DNA of 49,058 nucleotides, from NCBI GenBank assembly GCA_020026285.1, contig JAHHQS010000008.1:1-49058 (forward strand). The letters run 5' to 3'. The notes below the pieces were generated by a model. It did no database searches. It had not been told where the DNA came from and saw only the letters and a program-made list of their open reading frames with translations. Position numbers and translations under genes: made by a program. This stretch comes from Parabacteroides sp. Its GTDB lineage: Bacteria; Bacteroidota; Bacteroidia; Bacteroidales; Tannerellaceae. Below, in pieces: positions 18,368-27,879 of the stretch (position 1 is the first letter of the stretch; each line of letters opens with the position of its first letter).

Positions 18368-18382
18368 TATTATATATAAAAC

Positions 18383-20524
18383 ATGAGAATAGCTTTATTG
18401 ATCTTAGCATCAATATTGGCATGCGGAAACCTGTTGGGAATCAATCCTCCCCGACAGGTTTCCGGTTCTGTAACAGATGAGAAAGGGGAATTATTACCCT
18501 ATGCCAATATCATTATCAAGAATACAACTCTTGGAACTGTAACAGACCTTGACGGTAATTACGTATTACCAATTTCTCACCCCGGACAATATACCATTGT
18601 CGTAAAATATGCAGGATTCATACCTGTAGAAAAACAAATTTCTTTTAGCAACGATACAACAATCAACTTCTGTCTCAAAGAAGATATTTTACACTTAAAC
18701 GAAGTCACCGTTACTGGAACCAGAACTCCCAAATTACTAAAAGACGCTCCAGTTATCACTCGTGTCATCTCTTCAGAACAGATAAAAAAAATAAATGCTG
18801 TTACCGTAAAAGATTTATTAGAAATCGAACTTCCCGGACTAGAATTCACTCGCCAGATGGATGGACAGACAGCCATCAATATGCAAGGTATGAGTGGTAA
18901 ATACGTTTTATTCTTAATTGATGGAGAACGTATGGCGGGAGAAACGCTAAATAATGTTGATTACAATCGTTTGAATACAGAGAACATTGAACGTATAGAA
19001 ATTGTTCGTGGAGCAAGTTCTGCTCTTTATGGTTCGAATGCAATTGGAGGTGTCGTAAATATTATCACAAAAGATGCATCCAAACCTTGGTCTGTGAATG
19101 TCAATGCTCATTATGGAAGTAAAAATGAGCAGCGTTATAGTGCAATTATAGGACTTAAACAAGGTAATATCAGCAGTCTTACTTCTGCCACTTACAAACG
19201 TAAGGATACCTATTTACTTAAAGATACAGCAGATGCTATTACGAATGTTAATGGCGGATGGGATTATAACATCAACGAAAAATTAACTTGGAAGTTAAAC
19301 AAACAAATTACTCTTACAGGTAAAGGTGGTTTATATACACGTAAGGTAGACAATTACGGAAACCAAGGAAAAGTAAAAGATTTTTATCGCAATTATAACG
19401 GAAATATCCGTATGAATTACTTGATTTCTGACAAGCAAAATTTGGATATATCCTATTTAATAGACAGATATAATAAATATGATCACTATACACGCCGTAA
19501 CACTGATAGTTTGAACTATAGAAATACTCAACACACGGCTCGTGCTCAATATAACTACAATTTCAAAAAAGGAAATACCCTTACAGGAGGAGTGGAATTC
19601 TTTAGAGATGAACTTATGTCATATCAGTTCAGTGGTGATACATATAATATAAATGATTATATCGCTTATGCACAACATGACTTTAATATTACTGACAACT
19701 TCAATCTTGTCTATGGCGCACGTATGGATTATTACTCTTCATTCGGAGCTCATGTCAGTCCGAATATATCATTAATGTATAAGTGTTCACCTTTAACTTT
19801 CCGTACTTCATATTCTCGTGGTTTTAGAGCTCCTTCTCTAAAAGAAATGTACACAGAGTGGGATATGGGAAATCTAGGTTGGTTCATTATTAAAGGTAAT
19901 CCAGACTTAAAGCCTGAAATCAGTGATAATCTGATGTTATCTGCTGAATTTACACGTAACCGTGTTAATTTCTCGGTTATTGGTTATTATAATAACATCA
20001 GACACAAGATTGCAACAATCTACAATGCCAATAAAGATACGGCCAACTATACAAATGTTGACAAATCACAATTAGCCGGTTTAGATGCCAATTTAGCTAT
20101 AAAATGTCCGTATGGATTTTCTGTAAAAGCAGCTTACGCCTATGTTTACGAAGATTTGAAAGTAAACGATGTCAACGTATCTTCAACTCGTCCGCATTCT
20201 GCAACATTAGGAATCAACTATGAATTCGAACATAAAAACTATCAGCTGAATGTAGCATTAAACGGTCGTTTCTTAAGTAAATTAAATACATTCCAGGAAA
20301 ATTCAGATGGTACAGAATTTACACCTATTCACTATCCTAGATATCAAACATGGAAACTTGTAGTTACTCAACATCTTTTCCGTGCTTATACATTGCAAGC
20401 TACCGTTGATAATCTGTTTAATTATCAACCTAAATTCTATTCCGGCAATTCACCCATATCTCCGGGAACAACATTTATGGTTGGATTATCTGTAGATATT
20501 GATGAAATTTTTAATAAGAAATAA
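18383..20524 (+). CDS. hmuR: HmuR-like TonB-dependent heme receptor
   Basis: Outer-membrane TonB-dependent transporter, most likely for heme delivered by the HmuY-like protein. The 713-aa product has a signal peptide (about 1-19) and an N-terminal carboxypeptidase-regulatory-like domain (about 25-103). A plug domain follows (about 115-230, with ALYGSNAIGGVVNIITK), then a beta-barrel. Two hallmark heme-receptor boxes are present: FRAP at 481-484 and NPDL at 506-509. The C terminus ends in an aromatic-rich strand region. The gene lies 15 nt after hmuY and 26 nt before the chelatase gene, in the order of the Porphyromonas hmuYRSTUV operon. Confidence 0.93.
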   Translation: MRIALLILASILACGNLLGINPPRQVSGSVTDEKGELLPYANIIIKNTTLGTVTDLDGNYVLPISHPGQYTIVVKYAGFIPVEKQISFSNDTTINFCLKEDILHLNEVTVTGTRTPKLLKDAPVITRVISSEQIKKINAVTVKDLLEIELPGLEFTRQMDGQTAINMQGMSGKYVLFLIDGERMAGETLNNVDYNRLNTENIERIEIVRGASSALYGSNAIGGVVNIITKDASKPWSVNVNAHYGSKNEQRYSAIIGLKQGNISSLTSATYKRKDTYLLKDTADAITNVNGGWDYNINEKLTWKLNKQITLTGKGGLYTRKVDNYGNQGKVKDFYRNYNGNIRMNYLISDKQNLDISYLIDRYNKYDHYTRRNTDSLNYRNTQHTARAQYNYNFKKGNTLTGGVEFFRDELMSYQFSGDTYNINDYIAYAQHDFNITDNFNLVYGARMDYYSSFGAHVSPNISLMYKCSPLTFRTSYSRGFRAPSLKEMYTEWDMGNLGWFIIKGNPDLKPEISDNLMLSAEFTRNRVNFSVIGYYNNIRHKIATIYNANKDTANYTNVDKSQLAGLDANLAIKCPYGFSVKAAYAYVYEDLKVNDVNVSSTRPHSATLGINYEFEHKNYQLNVALNGRFLSKLNTFQENSDGTEFTPIHYPRYQTWKLVVTQHLFRAYTLQATVDNLFNYQPKFYSGNSPISPGTTFMVGLSVDIDEIFNKK

Positions 20525-20550
20525 CTGTATATTTTTTAACAAACCAATAA

Positions 20551-23500
20551 ATGAACATGAAACGGAAATTACTCCTTGGAACAATTCCTGTATTAGTTAT
20601 CTTACTAATTTGGTTCGCCTGGTCACAATTTGCAAGTCCGACAAAAGTCGCTCTTGTTAATTTTCCTAGACACCAAGTGGCCCGAATGAGCAAATCCTTA
20701 GATAACGACTTTATCAAACTCGATATGTTAGAAATCGATGATTTTGATAAATTAGGTAAATACGACGTGATTGCTGTTTTTGCAATGGGTATTCGTATGA
20801 CTGATGAACACCGTGCAGTTTTAGAGAAATTGAAAGATAAAAATGTTCCTATATTCTCGACCGCAGTTACAGACCCAACAAATAATATATCAAGTTTGGA
20901 TTCTATTCAGAATAAACAAGTAGATGATTATTTGTCGAATGGAGGTACAGTTAACTATTGTAGCTTATTCAACTACATAAGAAAAGAGTTAAATGGCAAG
21001 AGTTTGTTTACTGGAGAAATAAAAGATCCGATTGAAATAAAATCTGATGTTCTATTCCATCTTGACGATGAAAAAATATTCGAAACAGTAAACGATTTCG
21101 AAAAATATTATAAGGAAAATGGTTATTATAAAGATAAGGCTCCAAAAATAGCTTTGATGGTCGGCATGGCTGGCCCATTCGATACAAACAAAGATCATCT
21201 TGATTCTTTAATCATAAGTCTTGAAAAGAAAAACTTAAACGTATATCCTATCACAGGATTTGTAAAAAGGCTGGAGATATTAAAAGAAATTAATCCTGAT
21301 GCTGTTATTTACATGCCTCATGGACGATTGTTGATGGGACAAGGTGAAAAGGGTGTTGAATGGTTGAAAGAAAAGAACATCCCTATATTCTGCCCTCTTA
21401 CAATCAATGATACATACGACAACTGGATGGCCGACAAGAAAGGTATGGTTGGTGGTTTCATGAGCCAGAGTATCGTTATGCCTGAATTGGATGGCGGTAT
21501 TGTTCCGTTCGCTTTGAATGCACAGTTTGTTGATGACGAAGGTTTGTATTTATTCAAACCTATTCCAGGAAGATTGGAACAATTTACCAAAATGGTTGCA
21601 AACCACGTCAAACTACAGACCTTACCTAATAAGGATAAACGAGTGGCAATCTATTATTACAAAGGTCCGGGAAAGAATGCTCTTACAGCAGCAGGCCTTG
21701 AAGTTGCTCCATCTCTTTATAATTTCGTAAAGAAATTGAAAGCAGAAGGCTATCAGGTTAATAATCTTCCTAATTCCGTAAAAGAGTTCGAGAAGATGAT
21801 TTATGAAAAAGGTCCTGTTTTCAATGCTTATGCCGAAGGGAACATTCAGAAATATCTTAACTCTGGTTATCCTGCATGGGTTAAAGCTTCTGATTATGAG
21901 AAATGGTTAGAAAAAGCAATTAATCCATCACTAAGAGATTCTTTACAGAACAGATATGGTGAAGGCTTAGGCGAATTTTATACAAAAAAGATTGATGGAG
22001 AAGAAGCTATTGCCGTTACTCGTATCGATCTAGGTAATATTACTTTATTACCTCAACCAACACAAGGTATTGGCGAAAATTCATTTGCAGCCGTCCATGG
22101 TTCAAACGCTATTCCTCCTCATCATTACATTGCTTCATATTTATGGGTACAAAATGGTTTCAAAGCTGATGCTATGATACACTTTGGTACACACGGAAGT
22201 TTGGAATTTATCCCGGGAAAACAAGTTGCTTTGTCTTCTAACGACTGGGCTGATCGTCTGGTTGGTTCATTACCTCACTTCTATCTATATACAATCAGTG
22301 ATGTAGGCGAAGGAATTATAGCAAAACGTCGTAGTTATGCAACTACACTTACTCACTTAAACCCTCCGTTCATTGAAACAGAGTTACGTACTGAAGTGAA
22401 CAACTTGTTGAATGACATCAAACGCTATCTGGCAACTGAAATTAAGGATAATTCTTTAAACTTAAAGATCAAGGCCAAGGCTCTTAAGATGGGATTGCAT
22501 CGTGATCTTCAGTTAGACAGCATCAAGACAAAAACATATACTGACGAAGAAATCGAAAAGATTGAAAATTTTGCAGAAGAGCTTTGTGAAGAAAAGATTG
22601 TTGGCGGACAATATACATTAGGTGTTGCTTACGAAGAATCAAAAGTTACTTCTTCTGTTAAATTAATGTGTACAGAACCTATTGCTTATAGTTTGGCAAA
22701 CTTAGATGTGGTTGAAGGTAAGATAACTCGCAAGGATATTGAAAAACAGGCTTTATTCAACAGCCGTTACCGTAACAAGGCTAAAATGGCTGTAGAACGT
22801 GTAATGAAAAATCCATCTTTAGCAAATGATCCTTCTTTACTAGCCCAGTTAGGTGTATCTCCTGAATCTTTGGCCAAAGCTGAAAAGATTAAAAAGGAAA
22901 GTGCTCCAAAGACTAATCGAATGATGGCTGCTATGATTGCCAAGATGCAGGAAGATGAGAAAAAGGGTAAAAAATCATCTATAATGAAAGGACATGGTCA
23001 TCCTGCAGGTATTCCTAAAACTGGAGAAATGCCAGAACATGTCAAGAAGATGTTAAAGGAAAAAATGGCCAAAGGAGGCAATGATACTAAAACATCCGAA
23101 GATAATGCTAAAGATAAAGCAATGAAAGAAGCTATGGCTGAAATGATGAAGGAACAATCTGTTTCGAAAAAGGAAATCATGTTCGCCAATGCTATCCTTG
23201 ACATTCAGAATGCGATACAAAATGTAAATACTTATCGAGATTATTTACGTAACTGCCCCGATTACGAATTAGGAAGTTTCATGAATGCATTAAACGGAAG
23301 ATATGTTTCACCATCTCCTGGAGGTGATATTATTGCTGATCCAAATGTACTTCCTACCGGACGTAATTTATATGGTATTAACGCAGAAGCAACTCCTACC
23401 CCTGCTGCATGGGATAAAGGTGTTGAACTTGCCAGATCTTTATTAGCCCAGCATGCCAAACTTCATGGAGGAAAAACTCCACAGAAAGTAAGTTTCACTC

Positions 23501-24870
23501 TTTGGGCTGGAAGCTTTGTTGAAAGTGAAGGTGCCACTATCGGACAAATCTTATATTTGTTAGGTGTCGAACCAATTCGTGACCGTTTCAATCGAGTATT
23601 GGATATTCGTCTGATTCCGGAAGAAGAATTAGGGCGCCCTCGTGTTGACGTTGTTGTTCAGACATCAGGTCAGTTCCGAGACTTGGCTGCTTCTCGTCTG
23701 AGTCTGATTCAGAAAGCTGTTGAAATGGCAGCCAATGCAAACGACAAAGAAGAGAACTATGTATCAAAAGGTCGTAACGATGCTGAAAGAGTTTTATTGA
23801 ACAAAGGTTTCTCTCCTAAAGAAGCTCGTGACCTTTCTACACAACGTGTATTTGGTGGTGCGAACGGAATGTACGGTACAGGTATTACCAATATGGTAGA
23901 AAGTGGTGACAGATGGGAAAATGAATCAGAAATCGCTAACGTATATTTGAACAATATGGGTGCGACTTATGGTGATGACAAAGCATACGGAAGTTTCAAA
24001 CCAGGAATTTTCGAAGCAGCTCTTCAGAATACCGAAGCAGTTGTACAGCCTCGCCAGAGTAATACGTGGGGAGCACTAAGTTTGGATCATGTATATGAAT
24101 TTATGGGTGGTATCAATCTGACTGTAAGAAATGTTACCGGAAATGATCCTGACGCATATTTCAATGATTTACGAAATCGTCACAGAGCTCGTCTACAAGA
24201 TTTGAAGACAGCCATCGGCGTTGAGACTCGTACAACTTTGTTCAATCCGGTTTACATGCGCGAACAGATGAAAGAAGGAGCTACAGCAGCAAGTGCCATG
24301 GCAGAAACTGTTCGTAACACATACGGTTGGAATGTTATGAAACCCAAAGCCATTGATAATGAAATTTGGGATCAGTATTACGAAATCTTTGTAAACGACA
24401 AATTACATGTAGGTGTTAAAGAATTCTTTGAACGTGAAAATCCTGCAGCTTTACAGGAAGCTACAGCCGTAATGCTTGAAACTGCTCGTAAAGGATATTG
24501 GAAAGCGAGTCCTGAACAATTAAAGAAGCTGGCTTCTTTCCATGCCGAATTAGTTCAGAAACATGAAGCTGGCTGTAGTGGTTTTGTTTGTGACAATGCC
24601 AAATTACAATCATTTATCAGCAAACAAGTATCCGGCACACAAGCTCAACAATATCAAGAAAAAATAAGCTCTGCACGTAACGAAGCTGTAGCAGCAGATG
24701 AAAAGAGCGTTGTCTTGAAAAAAGACAAAAGCATTCAGACAAATGAAACTGAATCAGAAAACAATAATTCATTCAAGCTTGCCTTAATGACATTCTTCTG
24801 GGTAGTAATCATTGTCTTTATCATCTATTTTGTTCGTAAAAGAGCACAAAAAAATAAAAGGAGAAAATAA
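20551..24870 (+). CDS. hmuS: HmuS, membrane-anchored CobN/Mg-chelatase-like protein
   Basis: Large class I chelatase homologue. HmuS proteins have been reported to remove iron from heme rather than insert metal, which fits this operon. The 1439-aa protein has an N-terminal anchor (about 7-26), so the bulk is predicted periplasmic, and a C-terminal helix (about 1409-1428) followed by a basic tail. CobN-family motifs are clear: HFGTHGSLEFIPGKQ (HGSLE at 548-552), LWAGSFVESEGATI and RVFGGANGMYGTG. Residues about 791-873 form a Lys/Met-rich low-complexity insert with a GHGHPAG patch. Start at ATG 20551; a second ATG is two codons later. It ends 2 nt before hmuT. Confidence 0.92.
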   Translation: MNMKRKLLLGTIPVLVILLIWFAWSQFASPTKVALVNFPRHQVARMSKSLDNDFIKLDMLEIDDFDKLGKYDVIAVFAMGIRMTDEHRAVLEKLKDKNVPIFSTAVTDPTNNISSLDSIQNKQVDDYLSNGGTVNYCSLFNYIRKELNGKSLFTGEIKDPIEIKSDVLFHLDDEKIFETVNDFEKYYKENGYYKDKAPKIALMVGMAGPFDTNKDHLDSLIISLEKKNLNVYPITGFVKRLEILKEINPDAVIYMPHGRLLMGQGEKGVEWLKEKNIPIFCPLTINDTYDNWMADKKGMVGGFMSQSIVMPELDGGIVPFALNAQFVDDEGLYLFKPIPGRLEQFTKMVANHVKLQTLPNKDKRVAIYYYKGPGKNALTAAGLEVAPSLYNFVKKLKAEGYQVNNLPNSVKEFEKMIYEKGPVFNAYAEGNIQKYLNSGYPAWVKASDYEKWLEKAINPSLRDSLQNRYGEGLGEFYTKKIDGEEAIAVTRIDLGNITLLPQPTQGIGENSFAAVHGSNAIPPHHYIASYLWVQNGFKADAMIHFGTHGSLEFIPGKQVALSSNDWADRLVGSLPHFYLYTISDVGEGIIAKRRSYATTLTHLNPPFIETELRTEVNNLLNDIKRYLATEIKDNSLNLKIKAKALKMGLHRDLQLDSIKTKTYTDEEIEKIENFAEELCEEKIVGGQYTLGVAYEESKVTSSVKLMCTEPIAYSLANLDVVEGKITRKDIEKQALFNSRYRNKAKMAVERVMKNPSLANDPSLLAQLGVSPESLAKAEKIKKESAPKTNRMMAAMIAKMQEDEKKGKKSSIMKGHGHPAGIPKTGEMPEHVKKMLKEKMAKGGNDTKTSEDNAKDKAMKEAMAEMMKEQSVSKKEIMFANAILDIQNAIQNVNTYRDYLRNCPDYELGSFMNALNGRYVSPSPGGDIIADPNVLPTGRNLYGINAEATPTPAAWDKGVELARSLLAQHAKLHGGKTPQKVSFTLWAGSFVESEGATIGQILYLLGVEPIRDRFNRVLDIRLIPEEELGRPRVDVVVQTSGQFRDLAASRLSLIQKAVEMAANANDKEENYVSKGRNDAERVLLNKGFSPKEARDLSTQRVFGGANGMYGTGITNMVESGDRWENESEIANVYLNNMGATYGDDKAYGSFKPGIFEAALQNTEAVVQPRQSNTWGALSLDHVYEFMGGINLTVRNVTGNDPDAYFNDLRNRHRARLQDLKTAIGVETRTTLFNPVYMREQMKEGATAASAMAETVRNTYGWNVMKPKAIDNEIWDQYYEIFVNDKLHVGVKEFFERENPAALQEATAVMLETARKGYWKASPEQLKKLASFHAELVQKHEAGCSGFVCDNAKLQSFISKQVSGTQAQQYQEKISSARNEAVAADEKSVVLKKDKSIQTNETESENNNSFKLALMTFFWVVIIVFIIYFVRKRAQKNKRRK

Positions 24871-24872
24871 GC

Positions 24873-25577
24873 ATGGATAACATATTGCTTTTGTTATCAC
24901 TTTTCGCTGTAATAAAAAGTCTGTTTATGACAAGTCTGCTGCCTAATCGCTGGTACAGACTTGCCTTCAGCTTATCGCTTGGAGTATTTCTTCTATTCAC
25001 TCACTCTTATGCGTTAGAGATAAACAAACTGGAACTGCAGCGGGTATTATCAACACAATCTGCCATCATGAATATATCTTTGTTTGTGATGATTGATATG
25101 CTTCTATCCTGCTACTTCTGTGTTGCACGTATAAAAAGTCATGAGGATAGTGCAAAGTTCCGCTGGTATACTAAACTTTTTCGTTTTATGCCATCGTTGC
25201 TCATCTTTCCAGCGTTGTATTACATCCAGATTACTTTATTCTTTACTCTAACCGGTGTTGATTTCTTGAAAATCAGTATTGGTCTGGCAAGTATAACAAT
25301 AATATTGTTCGTAGCAGCTTCCTTCTTTATGAGATCCTTAATCGATGATAAGGACATGCTGATCGAACTGATTATTTTACTGACTCTTTTCGTATGTGCA
25401 TTAGTTATCTGCTGCACCATATTTCATCCGTCAGCAAAAGTCTTCAACCGTGCAACTCCAATCGATTGGATTGGTTGCGCAGGAACTCTTGGCTTCTTAA
25501 GCATTACTATATTTATAGGTTATATCTGGGCACAAATAGTCCGCATTTACAAACAGCATAAAAAAGTAAAAAAGTAA
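24873..25577 (+). CDS. hmuT: HmuT-like polytopic membrane protein
   Basis: Integral membrane protein of unknown biochemical role in the hmu operon. The 234-aa product is hydrophobic with about six or seven transmembrane segments. The most obvious are LLLLSLFAVIKSLF at the start, ISLFVMIDMLLSCYF near 65, LLIFPALYYIQITLFF near 110 and LSITIFIGYIWAQIV near the end. It ends in a basic tail (KQHKKVKK). No enzyme motif was found. It is encoded 2 nt after hmuS and 14 nt before the ExbB-like gene, so it is probably part of one membrane complex with HmuS, HmuU and HmuV (inference). The name follows position in the Porphyromonas operon. Confidence 0.78.
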   Translation: MDNILLLLSLFAVIKSLFMTSLLPNRWYRLAFSLSLGVFLLFTHSYALEINKLELQRVLSTQSAIMNISLFVMIDMLLSCYFCVARIKSHEDSAKFRWYTKLFRFMPSLLIFPALYYIQITLFFTLTGVDFLKISIGLASITIILFVAASFFMRSLIDDKDMLIELIILLTLFVCALVICCTIFHPSAKVFNRATPIDWIGCAGTLGFLSITIFIGYIWAQIVRIYKQHKKVKK

Positions 25578-25591
25578 AAAAATAAATAGAC

Positions 25592-26230
25592 ATGGAACAA
25601 GTATCAAATTTATTATTTTGGATCTCAAGTGGTTTACTAGTACCCGTCATTGTAGGTCTACTTTTCTTCTTTATTAAGAGTATCATTATGTTCGGAGGTT
25701 TCATCAGCCAGTACATCCAACGAATCAGACAAGATAAACAATTGCGTATCCGCATGAATCAATTGAACAAAGAAAATGTTCTTGCTTTTGCTAAAGAGCT
25801 AGACGAACATCAGGAATCTATGTTCACAACCACTGCGAAAGAACTTCTTACTTCAGACAGTCCGGCTATTTGTAATCGTATTCTTTCTGAATATGAGATT
25901 GCTGCAGATACAGAACTAGGAAAATTCAAATTATTAATTAAATTCGGACCAATCTTAGGTTTAATGGGAACTTTGATACCAATGGGTCCGGCATTAGCTG
26001 GATTATCTACCGGTGACATTGCTTCTATGGCTTATAACATGCAGGTTGCTTTTGCTACTACAGTTTTAGGTTTGTTCTCAGGAGCTATCGGTTTCGTTCT
26101 ACTACAGGCTAAACAGCGTTGGTTCAATACTGATTTGGTTTATCTTGATTACTTGTTTGCTTTGCGTCAGGAAAAGGAAGCAGACAATGAAACTGAATTA
26201 CCTAACAATTCTAAAAACGTAAACGAATAA
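25592..26230 (+). CDS. hmuU: HmuU-like MotA/TolQ/ExbB family protein
   Basis: Proton-channel-type membrane protein of the MotA/TolQ/ExbB family. The 212-aa product has one N-terminal transmembrane helix (about 8-37), a cytoplasmic loop, then two helices. These carry the family block FGPILGLMGTLIPMGPALAGLSTG (about 122-145) and MQVAFATTVLGLFSGAIGFVLL (about 150-172). This places it with ExbB/TolQ motors, which use the ion gradient to do work across the envelope. Its neighbours suggest it energises HmuS or heme handling, not general TonB (inference). Its stop codon overlaps the next start by one base (TAATG). Confidence 0.88.
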   Translation: MEQVSNLLFWISSGLLVPVIVGLLFFFIKSIIMFGGFISQYIQRIRQDKQLRIRMNQLNKENVLAFAKELDEHQESMFTTTAKELLTSDSPAICNRILSEYEIAADTELGKFKLLIKFGPILGLMGTLIPMGPALAGLSTGDIASMAYNMQVAFATTVLGLFSGAIGFVLLQAKQRWFNTDLVYLDYLFALRQEKEADNETELPNNSKNVNE

Positions 26231-26559
26231 TGAGTCGCCGTCGTATTATAGAATCAAACGAAGATAATGATCCAGTAGCAATGTTGACCAACTTATTCGA
26301 CGTTGCTATGGTATTTGCCGTTGCTTTGATGGTAGCCTTAGTAACCAAATTCAATATGACAGAAATCTTCTCTCAGGAAGATTACACCGTTGTAAAGAAT
26401 CCTGGTAAGGAAAATATGGAAATCATTACTAAAGAAGGACAAACTATCACGAAATACAAACCTTCTGAAAGTCAGGAAAAGAAATCCGGCAAGAAAGGTA
26501 AGAAAGTTGGTATTGCCTATGAATTGGAAAATGGTGAAATTATTTATATTCCAGAATAA
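26230..26559 (+). CDS. hmuV: HmuV-like small membrane protein (DUF2149 type)
   Basis: A 109-aa protein with one transmembrane helix (about 16-38, VAMVFAVALMVALV), a periplasmic stretch and a basic patch (KKSGKKGKK near 83). The topology resembles ExbD/TolR partners of ExbB-type channels, and I recognise it as the DUF2149-type last gene of hmu operons. The start ATG shares its A with the hmuU TAA stop, so translation is coupled. No catalytic motif. The operon ends just after it at a strong terminator. Confidence 0.8.
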   Translation: MSRRRIIESNEDNDPVAMLTNLFDVAMVFAVALMVALVTKFNMTEIFSQEDYTVVKNPGKENMEIITKEGQTITKYKPSESQEKKSGKKGKKVGIAYELENGEIIYIPE

Positions 26560-26580
26560 ATTCAAATTCTTTTTAGCATA

Positions 26581-26651
26581 AATAACCTTTATGGTTATTA
26601 CTTTCATAGTATCGGCACTGTAAGAATTTATACAATGCCGATATTTTTTTA
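26581..26651 (+). terminator. Terminator of the hmu operon
   Basis: Arms TATCGGCA (26610-26617) and TGCCGATA (26636-26643) followed by seven T. A smaller hairpin, AATAACC-TTTAT-GGTTATT (26581-26599), precedes it. Confidence 0.88.
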
Positions 26652-26757
26652 TTAGCCAAATACAAAAACTGAATTTTTTGACTTTTTTCGTACATCTTTG
26701 TAGTTTTCGTATACCTTACTACGTCTAACGGATAAAAGAAGCTTTAAAAATAATAGA

Positions 26758-27234
26758 ATGGAAAATGAATTTAAAGAAGTCGTAGAAAAACATAAGAGCA
26801 CGATATATACCGTTTGCTATATGTTCTCGAAAGATAGCGACGAAGTTAACGACCTTTTTCAAGAGGTTTTGATTAATCTATGGAAAGGATTCTCGTCGTT
26901 CCAAGGTAAAAGCAGTATTGATACCTGGATTTGGCGTATCAGTTTCAATACCTGTATTACACAGGACCGTAAAAAGAGACGTCATGAAACGCTTCCTTTG
27001 TCGATGGACATCAACCTTTATGAAGACAAAGATGATGACACGCAACAGATACAGATGCTTTATCATCGCATTCATGCATTGAAACCTTTCGACCGTGCTA
27101 TTGTCATGTTATGGTTAGAAGGTATAAGTTACGAAGAGATTGGCGAAATTGTTGGAATCACAGTCAAGAATGTATCCATCCGTCTCTATCGAATTAAAGA
27201 AGAATTGAAGAAAATGTCAAATTCTAAAAAATGA
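26758..27234 (+). CDS. ECF-type RNA polymerase sigma factor
   Basis: Alternative sigma factor of the extracytoplasmic-function group. The 158-aa protein has region 2 (about 18-70: DEVNDLFQEVLINLWKG then SIDTWIWRISFNTCI) and region 4 (about 103-153: RAIVMLWLEGISYEEIGEIVGITVKNVSIRLYRIKEELKK). There is no region 3, as expected for ECF factors. It overlaps the next gene by 4 nt (ATGA). Unlike many Bacteroidetes ECF factors it is not followed by a FecR anti-sigma or a SusC-like receptor; the partner is a membrane protein of another type. It is separated from the hmu operon by a strong terminator, so a link to heme is not shown. Confidence 0.92.
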   Translation: MENEFKEVVEKHKSTIYTVCYMFSKDSDEVNDLFQEVLINLWKGFSSFQGKSSIDTWIWRISFNTCITQDRKKRRHETLPLSMDINLYEDKDDDTQQIQMLYHRIHALKPFDRAIVMLWLEGISYEEIGEIVGITVKNVSIRLYRIKEELKKMSNSKK

Positions 27235-27857
27235 TTACTATGGAGAACTTAAATGATACACAATTATTAAACGAAATGCGTGAGCAGATGCAGTTGCTTA
27301 ACCGCAAACTGGAAAAGGAAAGAATTACGAACGAACAGCTCATACGTAAAGCAATGAACGAGAAAATATCCAAGCTCCATCATAAAAAGCGTTTCTGGAT
27401 GCCGGCTGCTATTATCCTTGCTATTCCCTGTCTGTATTTCATGTATAGTTACATGAATTTCTCATTGGCATTTTCATTAGTAACAATCGCTTTCCTTATT
27501 ACAGCCGAATGCTACCAACTATATACCTGGAAAGGGATTAAACAGAATGAACTTATAACAGGCGACCTATGTAATTCCGCCAAAAAGTTGATCAGAATCA
27601 AGGATCGGAATGACAAATGGCTGGTTTATACCATTCCTTTTATCATTTTCTGGTTCATCTGGTTTGTTTACGAGAATCTGCAATTGAGCAGTATAGCACA
27701 GGAAGCAAGAGATTTTACTAATGGAGCATTACTTGGAGGTATTGTAGGAGGAATCATTGGCGGTTTAATAGGATATACACAGTATAAAAAGGGGAAAAAG
27801 ACAATTAATGAACTAATCAGTCAGATAGAAGAATTAACCCGCGAACAGGAAGGATAA
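27231..27857 (+). CDS. Membrane partner of the ECF sigma factor, possible anti-sigma factor
   Basis: I do not recognise a named family. The 208-aa protein has a soluble N-terminal half (about 1-50, charged and helical, with MREQMQLLNRKLEKE). Four hydrophobic segments follow (about 56-71, 77-93, 134-150 and 163-184). The last is a glycine-zipper-like GALLGGIVGGIIGGLIGY, and a short charged tail follows it. It overlaps the sigma gene by 4 nt, a layout typical of sigma/anti-sigma pairs, with the soluble N-terminal part available to bind sigma in the cytoplasm (inference). A second ATG at 27240 is an alternative start (MENLND). Confidence 0.7.
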   Translation: MITMENLNDTQLLNEMREQMQLLNRKLEKERITNEQLIRKAMNEKISKLHHKKRFWMPAAIILAIPCLYFMYSYMNFSLAFSLVTIAFLITAECYQLYTWKGIKQNELITGDLCNSAKKLIRIKDRNDKWLVYTIPFIIFWFIWFVYENLQLSSIAQEARDFTNGALLGGIVGGIIGGLIGYTQYKKGKKTINELISQIEELTREQEG

Positions 27858-27879
27858 AGATAAACAACCTTAATAGAAT

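Noticed and set aside
17402..20524. hmuY-hmuR as a SusD/SusC-like polysaccharide pair
   Set aside because: The first protein is not SusD-like (too short, no TPR helices), the receptor has FRAP/NPDL heme boxes, and the following genes are hmuSTUV.
20551..24870. HmuS as a cobaltochelatase subunit for cobalamin synthesis
   Set aside because: No cobalamin synthesis gene neighbours it, it is membrane-anchored at both ends, and the context is heme uptake. The adenosyltransferase at 6740-7303 is far away and fits salvage.
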